Shown here piece by piece: positions 13,030 through 25,502 of a stretch of 64,000 nucleotides of DNA. Positions within the stretch are counted from its first letter, which is position 1; every line of letters starts with the position of its first letter. Source of the stretch: Escallonia rubra (lineage: Eukaryota > Streptophyta > Magnoliopsida > Escalloniales > Escalloniaceae); contig JAVXUO010000209.1 in NCBI GenBank assembly GCA_033065855.1, positions 310,001-374,000 of the forward strand, read 5' to 3'. The position numbers and the translations under genes are program-made. The notes beneath the pieces are model-generated. The model searched no databases. It worked only from the letters and a program-made list of their open reading frames with translations, and was not told where the DNA came from.

Positions 13030-14143
13030 GGCTTTTGTACTGGTGTACGATTCTTAGGGAGAGAGAGGAAATCATCCTCACATATGGCAGGATAACTCCT
13101 TTATGCTTTATGATAGAAAATTTTAGTTGAACCCTTGTTTACAAATCCATCTCAAATAGTAAGGAGCAAATTTCAGGAAAGGCGGGATTTTATGGTTTTT
13201 GCAAATTTTCCAAAATGTACTTTAGGAAAGACATGATTCGATGGTTACACCATTTGATGGTTTTCGCAAATTTATTCTCCAATGTATATTTTTTTTGCCC
13301 AATAATTGTTTTTAATTAACTTTGAAAATTTTGAAATTGAACTGGATGTATGGTGGTAAGGTCAATAGTATTTTCTTTTATATGAAGTGATGTATATATA
13401 TATTTTTTTGCTCAGTCACTTTTTTGTTTAATTGATTGCTTAAACTTTAACAAAGGCAATAAGTATTTAATCACAAACGTTGTCATTTTCACTAAACTAA
13501 GGCAATGAATGTAGATAATCACAAGATGTAAGGAATTATTTGCTTAGTATTGCTTTGGTGTATTTCATGATAAACTTCAGTAAATTCCCTTACCATTTAA
13601 TCACATCCATTGCCATTTCACGTGCACAGTCACAAGTAAGCTTGAACATTCAACATAGGTATCTCATCTCATTTAATCATTTGACCTAATTTAATATATA
13701 ATTAACTATGAAAATTAAATTAGGTCATATATTTCAATCAACAATCTCAAATGCTCAATTAACAACCTAAAATCCTCGATCAATGCTCAAATGAGAAAGA
13801 AAATCAACAATTACTTTAAAAATGCGTACCTCAAGCCGTAGACTAATTAAGCGGTCACGGGTCACCGGTCGTCAGCTGACAGTGGATTATTGGCCACTGG
13901 TGGAGTCCTCGCCTCGTGGTCGCAACTCGCCGGTCAGATTTGAATAGAAGAAGAGCTCGCCGTCTCCTTCCACGGCTCCACTTATCTCTGCTATCAGAAC
14001 CCTAGATCGTGGCCGACAGCGATGCTATCAGAGAAAGAGAGAGAGACGTGGTCGGTTGTCGTCAGAACTCAGAACCTTATATTGTGGCCAGTGGGCTCCA
14101 CTCCACTCCACCATCGTCAGAAGCTTAGAACCGTTGTTATCAC

Positions 14144-14185
<42 letters not shown>

Positions 14186-14480
14186 GTCAGAGACCACTGA
14201 TGCCGTCGGCGTTGTAGACCACTGTGGTGGTCGCCCATCTGCGATTTGGGAGTGGCCGAGTGGCCGGAGTGGCCGGAGTGGGTGAACTTGAAGAGAACAC
14301 ACAAATATATCTTGAAATTATATCTCTCTTTTCTTTTTTCTCTACTTCTTGCATCTTACACCTTTTTATAATGCTTTTAAGTAACTCCTAGATATGTAAT
14401 TAAGCTACCACTAACCCACTATTTCATTAACATATTAGCCCACTACTTGCACTAAGCACATATCAATCAGGAAAAAAATT
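13030..14480. other. No gene seen
   Basis: AT-rich sequence without a convincing reading frame. From 13850 to 14280 it becomes GC-richer and includes a GA microsatellite. Frames crossing it encode only low-complexity Arg/Glu or Ser/Leu runs. Confidence 0.6.
14143..14185. repeat. (GA)n microsatellite
   Basis: About 21 GA units with one AA interruption. Similar GA runs lie at about 18598-18628 and 60235-60256. Confidence 0.95.
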
Positions 14481-14481
14481 G

Positions 14482-14690
14482 GCTGCTACCCCAGTTTGAG
14501 AAATTTTTCCCATATCCCCTATATAGCGATAATCAATCGTTTCTAGTGACTTTTATTTAGTGACGCTAAAAAAATGCTGCTAATAATTGTCGCTGAAAGT
14601 GTTAGAAGAAAAGTCACTAAAAATATTTAGTGACTATTAATTGTCACTATACATAGGGTTGGAAAAAGATTCCTACAACCCGGATATGAG
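14482..14690. mobile_element. GCTGCTAC/AGTGAC MITE, copy upstream of peptide gene F
   Basis: Begins GCTGCTACCCCAG and contains the family hallmark TTTAGTGACGCTAAAAAA and AGTCACTAAAAATATTTAGTGAC. The right end is decayed. Better copies at 36556-36774 and 44258-44477 lie in introns of the related peptide genes. Confidence 0.6.
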
Positions 14691-14861
14691 CCAAAATTTG
14701 TTCTATCATAATGCACTTGTAACTTATGCGCCACTAACACACAACTTAATAATCCACTAATATGGCACACTAATCACCACTATAACAAATAAAACAAGTT
14801 TATATTTCATATTTCATCTTCATATTCCACAATCTGATTCAAAGCAAAAGCTATTCATGAA

Positions 14862-15452
14862 ATGAATAGCAGGCTTCCCTTCTACTTTCCATCCTTATGT
14901 TGCTAACCGTCCTCCTCGGTATGTTCAACCTATCAGTCTCAGAACATAAAAATCGACCATGTGGTAAGTGTCATTTACCTTTTTCGTCATATAATATTTG
15001 ACTTGCACGCTTATTTAGAATATGAGTCATATTTTATGAGTTTCTCATTCTACCCAAAAAGAGAAAGGGTGAGAAAAAAAAAAGTCAGGAGAGAGAAAGT
15101 GAGTTGGTGGAAGATTAAATGCAAAAATAGAAAATATAATAAAATAAGTGTAAAAATGGGTAAACATGAAAAAACACATATAAATTTTTTCTTAAATTGA
15201 AAAGTGATTAATTTTTTTGGAACAGCCCAAAAGGAAAATACAATCAATTTTTTTGGGACGGATGGAGTATTCTGTGCTGCTTAAGGGTTGTGTGCATGGT
15301 ACCCGCGACCGATGTTTTTGTTGTCTGAACAAAAGAAATGGGCACAATTGCAACAGACTAAACATGTTGTTGCAGCTCGAGTGTCGACGTGGAATAGGGG
15401 GTCTCGACTGCGTGATCTAAATCACGGATGCATGGATGGAGGTTGCGCGTGA
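14862..15452 (+). pseudogene. Secreted-peptide gene F (frameshifted, two exons)
   Basis: This is the only copy of the peptide family on the plus strand. Exon 1 (14862-14963) aligns with the signal-peptide exon of the intact copy at 44854-44956 but lacks one base after codon 4 (AGG CTT instead of AGG GCT). The ATG frame therefore runs into TAA; past the deletion the LLLSI...MFNLSVSE string is recognisable. Donor GTAAGTG follows. Exon 2 (15376-15452) starts after the conserved TTGTTGCAG acceptor, is open, and ends with NHGCMDGGCA and TGA, giving two Cys four residues apart. The 412-bp intron carries a decayed Stowaway. The locus lies inverted relative to the other copies and shares flanking sequence with 42862-43660. 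The frameshift makes it a pseudogene unless it is a sequence error. Confidence 0.65.
14976..15268. mobile_element. Decayed Stowaway-like MITE in intron F
   Basis: The right end reads GGGACGGATGGAGTA, matching the Stowaway terminus in reverse followed by TA. Inside are the family's GAGAGAAAGTGAGTTGG and AATTGAAAAGTGATTAA blocks. The left end is degraded, so that boundary is approximate. Confidence 0.6.
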
Positions 15453-15469
15453 ACAATCTTCCGAATAAA

Positions 15470-16378
15470 GCTCCCTAATTAGCTCCATTTCTATTCTATA
15501 CTGGTGTTGGTTGGTTGGGAATGGTAGCAGCCATCCATTATGTTAATCAGCTCTTATATGATGCATACAACGACGAAGTATACTGTTGCTTATGGCTACA
15601 TGCATGCCCACAACTGCTCTCCATTTTGGGAGACTTCTAAAGGTTTCAATGCCTTCTTTTGGACCTTGAAGAACAGGTCCGCCTTTAGCTGACATTCTTC
15701 TTTGACAGGAACCAACTTCCGATGTCAAAGCTTTGTTGGGGCCTCAAAAGGAAAAGTCATTCCATGCAACCTCCTCTCGACATTACCGCATTTGGTTACT
15801 GTTTTCTTCAGTTTTGTTTTCGTGTTTATGATGATATGATAAGGGCTTCTTTGTTTGAAAGAAGATACACGTGTGAATTTGTTTGTTTACCAATATCAGA
15901 ATTATTAAAGTAATGAGCTTTAATCAAATACCAGGGAAAAAAAAAAATGAAGACACGACTATGTTGTTTTAATAACAGTGTTTAAGAGATTGCAATGAGA
16001 AAATGAACGGGGTGAACTCCATTAATATACTCGCTAGGAATTTCTAGATGTTTGATTTTGGTGTTTTTGGAAACTAAATTTCAAAAATTTCAAAAAGGTA
16101 ATCAAACAAGAAAAGGGAACTTGGAGAAATCAAACCAAGGACAACATTATCCAATTCCAAACAACTAAAAATAGGGAAGTAATATTATATGATACGAAAA
16201 CGAAAGACGCTTCTATATACTTGATCCGTTTGGACAAAATACGCAAAACTTAAAGAAGTGCAAAAAGTTAGCATTGCCCTACCATAGGTGAATACTAGGC
16301 GGCAGTTCTTGATGCTTTCGAATTCTAACGCGATTTGTGCTCCCAGCAATGATATCTACGCTTATTTACACTCACACC
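15470..16378 (+). repeat. Inverted duplicate gamma, copy 1
   Basis: Downstream flank of peptide gene F. It matches the reverse complement of 42862-43660, including GGAACCAACTTCC, the GGGGCCTCAAA stretch and GCATTTGGTTAC. Short ORFs occur in both copies (plus 15722-15913; minus 43370-43630), but reading frames are not conserved throughout, so no gene is called. Confidence 0.7.
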
Positions 16379-16749
16379 TAGGGCTGCAAGAGAACCGAAC
16401 TTTTTGTGAACAAAGCTCGTGTTCATTTGTAAAAGCTCGTTCTTGATCGTACACAAAATAAACGAACCGAGGTTAAAAATAATTTTACTTCTCGTATAAT
16501 AAACGAGCCGAACACAAACTTGAGAAAATGTTCACTATAATGTTCGTGAACAACTAAGCTCGTCAATATTATATGTCTATTTGCATATTACATGCAATGC
16601 ACATCCACTCAAAAGCCAACTAGGAAGTCCAAAACGAAAACCCAAACCAAATACCCAAACCTCGACAATCCAACTTTCTATTTCTTTTGGGTTTTGAATA
16701 AAGCTTCTCATCCACTGTATACTAGGACTACTTGATCACAAGTCACCAT

Positions 16750-18596
16750 TGATGCTAAGGAAGTTGGTTCGCAATTTACGTAGAAATGTCACAAAGGATG
16801 CAGTCCGTGTCAGATGCCAAGTATGCTGATGTTGGACAGAGTAAGGATAGAGAAAGGACAGAGACCAAGGGCTTCGCAGACATAACTTGAGGAGTGGCAG
16901 TGTTGTGAGGGCGATGGCTCAGAGTGAACACACAATGATGGTAACAGTCCAATGCTTAGGTCCATAATCAAGGTTGTATGTTTCTCTCTATAGAGTTATA
17001 GAGTGAGAAAGTGAAAATGTGAAGAAGTCCTCTAAATGAATTCTCATGCCCCCTACTTATACGGGTTGGGATGATAATGTCATTAACCGACACTTGGCGC
17101 TCCCCGGGAGTGACACGTCACTGAGGGGGCCACGAATGCCGGTGCTTCCCAGGCTGTCAGATCGCATATTCACCCAGCCGGCCTCACACTATGTTGCTCT
17201 GTATGTCAAGAACGACTGGCTCACACAGAGGCAATATGGCCAGAAAGACCCCTTGATCTAACCATCAGTCCAAAGTCCTTGCAGAGTCCCACAAATGTCG
17301 AGAGACGCTGAAGACCTGGCAGTGGTAGGGAAGGCCGACACCAAACTACCAAGCAGCTTAGGCGCAATGCCCTCCGAAGACCTGTTCCCATCTCGCCCGG
17401 GGGCATAGTCCCTAGAGGTACTAATGAAAAGCCCCCAGTACGAAGCATGTAGACTAAGGCTTCAATTTCAGTGTCGATTAGGGATTCAATTTGATTAAGT
17501 AGTCAATTAGGGTTTCAATTGAGTTGTCAATTGGGGTTTCAAAAATGAAATTGAATTAGGGCTTCAATTTCAGTGTCGATTAGGAATTTAATTTGATTAA
17601 GTAGTCAATTAGGATTTCAATTGAGTTGTCAATTGGGGTTTCGAAAACGAAATTGGATTAGGGCTTCAATTTCAGTGTCAATTAGAGATTCAATTTGATT
17701 AAATAGTCAATTAGGGTTTCAATTGACTTTTCAATTGGGGTTTCAATTTAGGGCTTTTAGGACTTTCGATTATGGCTTCAATTGAGGGATTTCGGTTTAG
17801 GGCTTTCGATTAGGGCTTTAAGTAGGGCTCTAGTTAGGGTTTTCTGCTAATAATCATATAACATGCAATAATCATATAACATGCAATAGTCATATACTAA
17901 ACATACAATAACCATACACTTAACATGCAAAAACCATGCACTCAACATGCAATAACCATACACTCAACATGCCCATGATTACATACAACAGAGACTCAAC
18001 ATGCATGTGATTAAATAGAACATAGACTTAAATTAGGGCTTCGTTGTTAAAAATCATCCATTACAGTTTCAAAAAAACGAAGAAACTAGACGAAATGATT
18101 GCGATCAGATGAAAAGGGTATGAAAACATACCTTCGTGTTTGCACAACCGTCCACGATCTTCACTCGAGTACCACCGTTCAGGGCTGCCGTCGTCGTCAT
18201 CTTCGCCACTGGGTTCGATTTCGCATCCTTCAAGAAATGGGAACGATTTTGAGGGCAGAACTCTATACCAACTTCCCTCTCTCCTCTCTCTCGAAGTCTG
18301 TAACCCAAGAGCCAGAACTCTTGATTTCCCTCCAAAACCCAAGAGACACTGTGTAGTTATATATGAGGGTAGAAACGTCTTTTTATGACCAGCCGTTAAC
18401 CCCGTCAAAGAAATCTAAATTTTTGGGGCGGAGTGTAATTTTCAAAGATAGTAGGGTCCGTGTGTAATATAGAGTAAACCTCAGGGTACCGTGAGTAATT
18501 AACCCTTATTTTTATTGTGCCACCACCTACTAGCTTAGGTGACTGAGCTAAGTAAATGGTTTAATAAGATAGGATAAGGGAGTCTCGGGTGAGAGG

Positions 18597-18632
<36 letters not shown>

Positions 18633-21428
18633 GAAGACTTTCCATTTTAGGAAAGAAAGAAGAACAGGGCAGCTGCGGGAAAGGAAAAAAAATGGAAAAA
18701 GAGGAGAGAATTCGAGTCTTTTTTCAGAGGTAATCCCTCAAATCTCTCGTATGTGTATTATAATGTGTGTTTGCGGGTTTGGTGTGCATTTTTGGGTGCT
18801 GTACAGTGGGTGTAAGTGCCATGAACATGGGGCAACCATGGTGTTGGTGTATATGCTTGAGTGCTTTGGGTGAAAGATTGGGGTGTGGATTATGTGTATA
18901 AGTGTGTGAATTTTGTAAATTAGTGATGTTAGATTATGTTTTTCAGTATTGGAATGTGTTTAGATGATTGGAGTGTGTGTTTGTGAGCTGTGTGAGTTTG
19001 AATGAAGTGGGTCTCGGCTGACTGAAGGAGGAAGACGAGTGTGTGCAACTAAGGTGCATTAGTGTGTGTAATAATGTGAATAGTAAGTGTTATTGTAGCT
19101 AAAAGTAGGAATTATCTTAGGCAATTTTCCACAAATTTTTATAAATAGTTAGGGCTAAAATTAGACAAAGTCCAAAACTTTAACCCTTAATATTTTCACG
19201 ATATTTACACCCTGAAAATATTTTGGGAATTTTTGGTGTCCGCAAAGAGCGCTAAATTAGAGTATCGATCAGGAGAAGTTCTGGATTTATTTAGCATAGC
19301 AAACAAAACAATTTTAATCTGAAAATTTTATGGAAACCTTATTCTACTTATATGTTTCACATTCTAAAATTTTGTACCATTCCGAGGCAGATAGATATTT
19401 TTCATGAAACTGGCCTTTTAACGCTTGGTCCGAACACCGATTCGAAATTTTCGGGCAAAATTTTTCTAAAATACTTTTTAGTCTAGAAATAACATCAGGA
19501 TGTTTAAAATAGTGTTTTAAGATATTTTGAGATTTTTCGAGTATCGAAAACCCCCAGGGGTATTTTGGTAATTTACCACCCCGAGGGGGGTAGTTTGATA
19601 ATTTCACCCATAAAGAATATTTTTGAGTAAATTTGCATACGATAAGGATACTGTAGTGATTTTGCTTACGGAAAGGTCATTTTGGTGATTTAGGTATAAT
19701 GGGGTTTATTTTGGTAATTTACCAACCCTAAGGGGCATTTTGGTAATTTTACACGTAAAAAGTATTTTTCTGTAAATTGACACACAGTAAGGTTATTTGG
19801 GTGATTCTACTTACGGGAAGGCCGTTTGGGTGATTTAAGTCTGCGAGGGGCATTTTGGTAATTTTACAGCCCAAGGGCATTTCGATAATTTTACATACCC
19901 GGTGAGGGGGTTCGTTTTGGGAATATGCCTGAGGCCGTATTAAGTCATAATATTGTAATATATACTGTATTCTAATTAGTTAATTGTTCCATTTAGGTTA
20001 AAGTTAAAGACTTCCGGTTAAGATAAATCAACTGCAGATTCAGGTAAGGGATTCTATCTGAACCTTGGGTGAGGACTTTTGTCCGAACCCTTATTTGATA
20101 ACTCGTACTTGTAAGTACTCATTTGAATTACTTACGACTAATGTCGAACTCTGAAGTATGTATTGATACTAGTGTGTTATTGCCCAGAAAACCCCCCAAT
20201 ATTGAACCTGAATCGATTATTTGGAAATCTTGTGATGCTCGCCTATACTGCAGGCTGAGAAAATTTGATAATTTATCGTATTTGTTCTTTTGAATTGTTG
20301 TACCTAAGCTTGATAATCATTCGCAATCGTTTTGCTGTTTATTTGTGATTTTCTTCTGAAATTTTGAATGATGACTTATTCGGTATGTTACGGTTATTAA
20401 AATCTGATCTGATCCTGGTGACTTGAGCTTATGTTAACGCTCATTGATATTGTTGATTTTTCTGTGTTGACCTGGGTTTCCATTCTGTGGGAGGGCGTAA
20501 TAAGGCTGGTCTGAATCCTGCAGGAAACGAAGGTTAGTACCCAAGTGGACTAGTATTATTTTGGCACATCATACATGTGTACACTCTGTTAGCTTGCCGG
20601 AATGGCATTACAATCGCCCAGGATTAATGTTGATTTTTGATTTTCACTGCTCTGTATATTGTCGTGACTGCTACAGAAATAACTGAAAAGTATTCTCTGA
20701 AATAATTTGTGCTTGTGTTGAAAATTTTTGAGGAAATCTTTAGTGTATTTTGGAAAGAACTGTCTCAGATAATATGTGTACATTTTGAAATCTTTTGGAA
20801 AACCATCATTGTATCTTGGAATTGATAACTTTGATAAGGATCTTTTGTTGATTGTTTTGAAACCCGTTGTGGTTGTATTTGGCGATTTTGGTATCTTATT
20901 TCTGATGAATTTTGATCTTATTTGGAAATCATTGAGTTTTGACCGTTTGAATTGTTCTGAAAATCTTCGTCAGTTGGATTCTTGGAATCGTCTTGTAATT
21001 ATTTCGTTGGTGCCTTCTACGACCTTACTGAGCTCTTAAAAGCTCACCCTTTGTTTGATTCCTTTCTGTAGGTTTTGATCAATAATAGATTGATCGGGAA
21101 TAGGGTTTAGAGTTGAGTGAGATTCCAATGAGCCCATCACCACTGTATAGTGAGACCCCTGCGCGGTTCGGTACTGTTAATTTGTTCTTAGGAAATTTGA
21201 ATTGCGAAGAACCTAAGCTGTAATAGTTTAAGCTAAGCAGTTGCGATATAGTGTTTTGAGAAATATGAGTTGATGCTGAATTAGATGATTTGGAATATGT
21301 GTTATTGAACAGATCTGACAGGTTTGATGTGATTAGGTAGGTTAACGACCCGGGAGTTCAGGGCGACGGAGCTCCAGATTTCTGAGGCGTTACATCCAAG
21401 TGTGCATAGTCAAGATGAGATAGCAACA
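16750..21428. mobile_element. 4.68-kb TG...CA insertion, solo-LTR-like
   Basis: The segment begins TGATGCTAAGG, ends AGATAGCAACA and is flanked by the exact 5-bp duplication ACCAT (16745-16749 and 21429-21433). The related element at 41966-42861 has no insertion here and reads as a continuous sequence near 42483. TG...CA ends with a 5-bp duplication are the mark of LTR retrotransposon integration. No second LTR, gag or pol was seen inside, so a very long solo LTR or a non-coding LARD-type element is most likely. Internal parts include tandem repeats (17456-17750), an AT-rich ACATGCAATAATCATA repeat (17850-17990), a GA run, and repeated 'TTTTGGTAATTT' phrases (19550-19900). Confidence 0.72.
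17456..17750. repeat. Tandem repeat, unit about 103 bp
   Basis: Nearly three copies of a unit beginning GGCTTCAATTTCAGTGTC start near 17459, 17562 and 17665. Each is made of sub-motifs such as CAATTAGGGTTTCAATTGA. It lies inside the nested 4.68-kb insertion. Confidence 0.85.
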
Positions 21429-22039
21429 ACCATTAAAGTAGACATCAAAATCGTCATTTTCAAGATCTCACTGATTTGACCAGAGGTCGGAAACACACGA
21501 AGGTTAAAACCTGATGTCGCCGGGAAAGCTCTAATCAACTATACTTTAAGAAGAGGAGACCACTTCTTCTTTTGGGCTTGATCTATCGCACTTCTGGTCA
21601 TTGTTTTTTTAGTTTGTCTTCGTCTAGCTCCTTTTATAATCCAACAATGGTGGCCATGGCTCAATCTCCACCATTGAGATTGAAGCGGTCAACCTTCAAT
21701 TAAGGTGCTTTCTTTATCAAATCTATGTTTTTCTCTTAATCTGTAAAACTTCATCAATCAATTACAAATTGATATCCCAGTGCATTGAATTATGAGATCT
21801 GTTGTTTGGGACTTTGTTTATAAACACGAGGGCTTTTTGTTTAACCTTGAATTTCATGTTTATACAAGTTGATCGAGTATGGCTCGCGTTTATATATCTT
21901 TAGCAAAGACAAGTTTGAGCACAAAATTAGAGCTCACGATGAACATGAGTGGAACACAGACACCCCTAAATCACAAAACACAAACATGAGCAGCCTTAAA
22001 CGAGCCGAGCACTCATTCGGTTGTAGCCCTACTCACAAC

Positions 22040-24582
22040 ACACTCTGGACCTACTTTTTGGAAATAAGGTAAAAAAAATTCCTCTTACATATGAAACTCC
22101 ACATTGGTTGATGTATAAACATGATTAATTACACTTAGGTGCCTAAAGTTAGGGTAAAATTATACTCGTAATCCATTGGTTTGGACCAATAATACTGATG
22201 TCCATTAATGAAACAAAATTATGAAAAATATAATAGTTTGGACCAAATGGCTATATTGCCCATGACTTGGAAGGTAGATGACTTGAAATACCCTTTATCA
22301 TTCCCCTTTCGTTTCAAGAACCAGCCACCACCGGCGCTGCCATTTGAAGATCGCCTCCACCAACGCGCCCATAGCATCACCACGACTGCACCATCAACCA
22401 CCATGCACCACCACCATACCCTCCACGACCAATCACCACAACACCAACATAGCCATCACCCAACTGCCATCGATATTGCAGCTTATCCCATCTGCCTCAT
22501 CCCAAATTGACCCAAAACAAACACACACCCTTTTTGCTACCAACATCACATCTAAATGATATCCTCACCCCAAAATTTCAGCCACACATCACGTTGCCGC
22601 CTATGCACTTCAGCCTTACCTCCAAACTTTTGCCCCACGTCATGGCATTGCTGCCTCTACATGGGAGTACCACCACCAGACATTAGCCCCACTTCACACC
22701 ACCATCGCCTAAACTTTCTCGCGATGCACCTGTACATCACCGCCTCTTTCACCCCGCCCAGAGATCTTCTACAACCACCATCATCCCACCGTTGCATCAA
22801 CCATAATTTGGTGGGTGGTGTGTGTGTGTGTCGCGGCTATCAGTGCATAGTGATGGAGCACTGCTAGGAAGAGGGAAGACAGAGAGAGAGAGATAGATTA
22901 TGAAATTAGGACTAGAAACTTATTCTTTGTTTGGAACGAATTCTTTTAGGATTTGGATTTCAAATTTTGAATTAGATTTAGAATTCAATTCACATTTTTT
23001 TTTTTGTTTGAAATTGAAAGGAATACAAAACACAGAACTCTTATTTTGTATTTAGAGAGCAAAGGAAATGGAAAGGTAACCATTTTAAGACAACTATATC
23101 ATTAAAATATGATGAAATACGAATTACGGTAAGTGGTTTCAAGTGTGCTAGTGTCATCACATGGTGGTGGTGTTGGCGGCAGCGGCGATGGTGGCAGTAG
23201 CGGCATCAGTGGTGATTGTGATAGTGGTGGTGGCAATAGTGGTGCCGGTGGTGGTAGTAAAAGTGGTATGGCAGTAGTTATGATGGTGGCGATGGCGGCG
23301 GCGGTGAGGGTGGTGCTGGCAGTGGTGGTGGCGGTAATGCAGTTCAAACCCAAAGTTTTAAGTTAAGGCTTTGAAAATTTATACAGTATACACTATGTAA
23401 GGATAGTATTGATATTTTAAAATTATATGTTGATGAAGCCAACAAAAAAATTGCACTTTTTAAAGGTTCAACAACAGAGAAACATGGCTGACTTGGTCGC
23501 ATCTGTTACCTTTTGAAACTTATTGTCTTTGTCTAAACTTCATTTGTTGTTAAAAAACCAGAATACATTGTTTCTGATGCAATATTTGATGACAAATGAC
23601 ATGTGAACAAACATAACATAATATGAAAATAGATACTCCCTAAATAACACATATAGCACTGGTTATCAATTGTTGTATGGTCTACACGTCCAAAATTTAG
23701 TTGGTCTAAGTAATGTTGTTATGCACGAACATATATCTTCCTATATTGGGTTCATGATGAATTTGTGGCTACAAAATCTCATTTTGAATCGATGGATATC
23801 ATAGTAACAATATTGACGACAGTCGCGAATTTATCTCAATCGTGAATTTATTGCGACAAATTACAGGATTCGCGAATAAATCAAATAGAGATTAACGAAT
23901 TTATCGCGAGTTAAAGTTCCTCCTCTTTTTTCTTGAAAAATAATAGTAGCAAGAATTCCTTGGTGGGATTCGAATACAAGTAATTCTAACTAGTATCACA
24001 TTTTGTGCCATCACACCACACCATGATTGTTGTTTAATTTTAGCAAAAGTAATACGTATTGTGTTATGCCACACATAGTTGTATACATTCTCTCTCATTT
24101 TTTTTAGGTTTCACTCAAAGAATGGAAGATTTCTTATATTTTTGTCATTTCAGTCATATAGTTTACAAATTTTCATACACATAAAATAAGTATAACTTGC
24201 ACGATTAATTACCGAATTGTTCCCGATTTATTATACGAATTTTATTATTCCATCGAATTATTGCCAATTCAATAATGAAGTTCTCCAAATAATTTTCGAA
24301 TATCGAATTTATCACTATGATGTATACCATTATATTTGTAGGTCATGGCTAATATCATGACATGTTTTTGTAATGTACCATGTAAAGCCTAAAGGCTAGT
24401 GTTCTTTTTTCTTTTATCATTTTTTTGATCCAGAAAATTTTATTGGTAAAAAACTAGACCACTGGATATAAGGACAATAAATCTACTTTGGAATGATCTA
24501 GATAAGCAAGAGCTTAATTTCTTAGTTACAAGAGTAACTGTGCTACTTTCTAAAGAATCAGAAGAATTACTCTAGTATATTA
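22040..24582. other. No gene seen; transposon debris
   Basis: 22040-22140 is the inverted match of 61020-61190, the flank of the other hAT-like copy. The motif at about 22132-22200 (TTAGGTGCCTAAAGTTAGGG, then GGTTTGGACCAATAA) reappears reversed at 60945-61060 and is probably one terminus of a Mutator-like element. 22330-22800 is CCA/CAC-rich, and 23140-23345 is GGT/GGC-rich low-complexity sequence that creates spurious Gly- or Pro-rich frames. 23815-24330 contains repeated CGCGAATTTATC words. Confidence 0.5.
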
Positions 24583-24950
24583 CTCCCTCCATTCTGCATA
24601 AATTGATTATATTTTTTTTGAGCCGTCCCACATGAATTACTCACTTTCTATATTAAGAAAGACTGCAAGTTTTTTTTTCATATTTATTTTTTATACTTTT
24701 TTTATTATATTTATCTCTCCATATTTAACTATTGACTGTCTCATTTTTTCTATCCTGATCCACCTTCTTGCACTTTTTTACTCTATTTTTTTTTTCATAT
24801 TTAACACTCCACTAATTCATTTTCTCTCTTCTAACCCACTTTCTTTCCCACTTCTTTATGAAGGGTAAAATTGAAAACATATAATATATAATCAATATCT
24901 TTAATCTGCGTGCAAAAATAAAATGATCGAATTATGTGGGACGGAAAAAG
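24583..24950. mobile_element. Stowaway MITE
   Basis: Ends CTCCCTCCATTCTGC and GTGGGACGGAAAAAG form the terminal inverted repeats. Both borders carry the TA target (24581-24582 and 24951-24952). The inside shows the family's TTTTTTCATATTTA and CTCACTTTCT stretches. Confidence 0.85.
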
Positions 24951-25502
24951 TATAATGGTTTATTAAAAGTATTAAAGAACCTTTGAGCCTATCTCGTAAT
25001 TATATTGAAATTGCGCTTGGACAGTTTGACTCAAGTAGATTCAGCATTGAACTGAAATTATTTGGCTGTCTAGTAAGAAAAATAGCAAGTTTCTTTCTGC
25101 CTTTGATTTTGTTTTTTATCGAACTAATCAAAAATCGATAAAATAAGATTATGCTAAAATTGCTACAAGTAACATCAAGTACTTACCTTGATTGGTCTAA
25201 ATAACATAAACTTAACACCAATAACAATTTGGTGGATCTTTTAATTCTCTTGTAGGATAATTGTACTAACGTGCCACATACAGGGGAATAAAAATGCAAT
25301 TAATACAAGCTGACACGCACACACTCTCAAAAGTGCACTATGTTTTTGTGTATTATTTTACTTATAAAATATTTAATGACTTCAATATATTTTTAGCACT
25401 CCTGAGGTGAAATCATGCTTCCACCACTAGCTAAAGGCAACAGTCTACTCGTCATTGATGCATTATATATATATGGAAATGGAACTAATTTGGGAGCTTT
25501 AT

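Larger units (their letters stand above)
16379..22031 (+). mobile_element. hAT-like element with nested 4.68-kb insertion
   Basis: Ends are TAGGGCTGCAAG and TTGTAGCCCTA, flanked by the 8-bp near-duplicate CTCACACC (16371-16378) / CTCACAAC (22032-22039), as expected for hAT. Without the nested insertion the element is about 970 bp. Subterminal sequence is packed with GAACACGAGC/GCTCGTGTTC motifs, typical transposase-binding repeats. Related copies are 41966-42861 and 61190-61979. No transposase is encoded. Confidence 0.78.

Noticed and set aside
17456-17990. Regular repeats that might suggest a CRISPR array
   Set aside because: Repeat units are contiguous (no unique spacers) and the context is a plant retroelement.
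18061-18408. 115-codon minus ORF with possible 5' UTR-like surroundings
   Set aside because: Inside the 4.68-kb insertion, overlapped by similar-length ORFs in other frames. No recognisable motif.
22208-22867. His/Pro/Thr-rich plus-strand ORFs of 71-103 codons
   Set aside because: CCA/CAC-rich low-complexity DNA within transposon debris. No signal, domain or splice pattern.
23102-23366. Gly- or Pro-rich ORFs on both strands
   Set aside because: A degenerate (GGT)n/(GGC)n tract. Open frames are a consequence of the triplet repeat.
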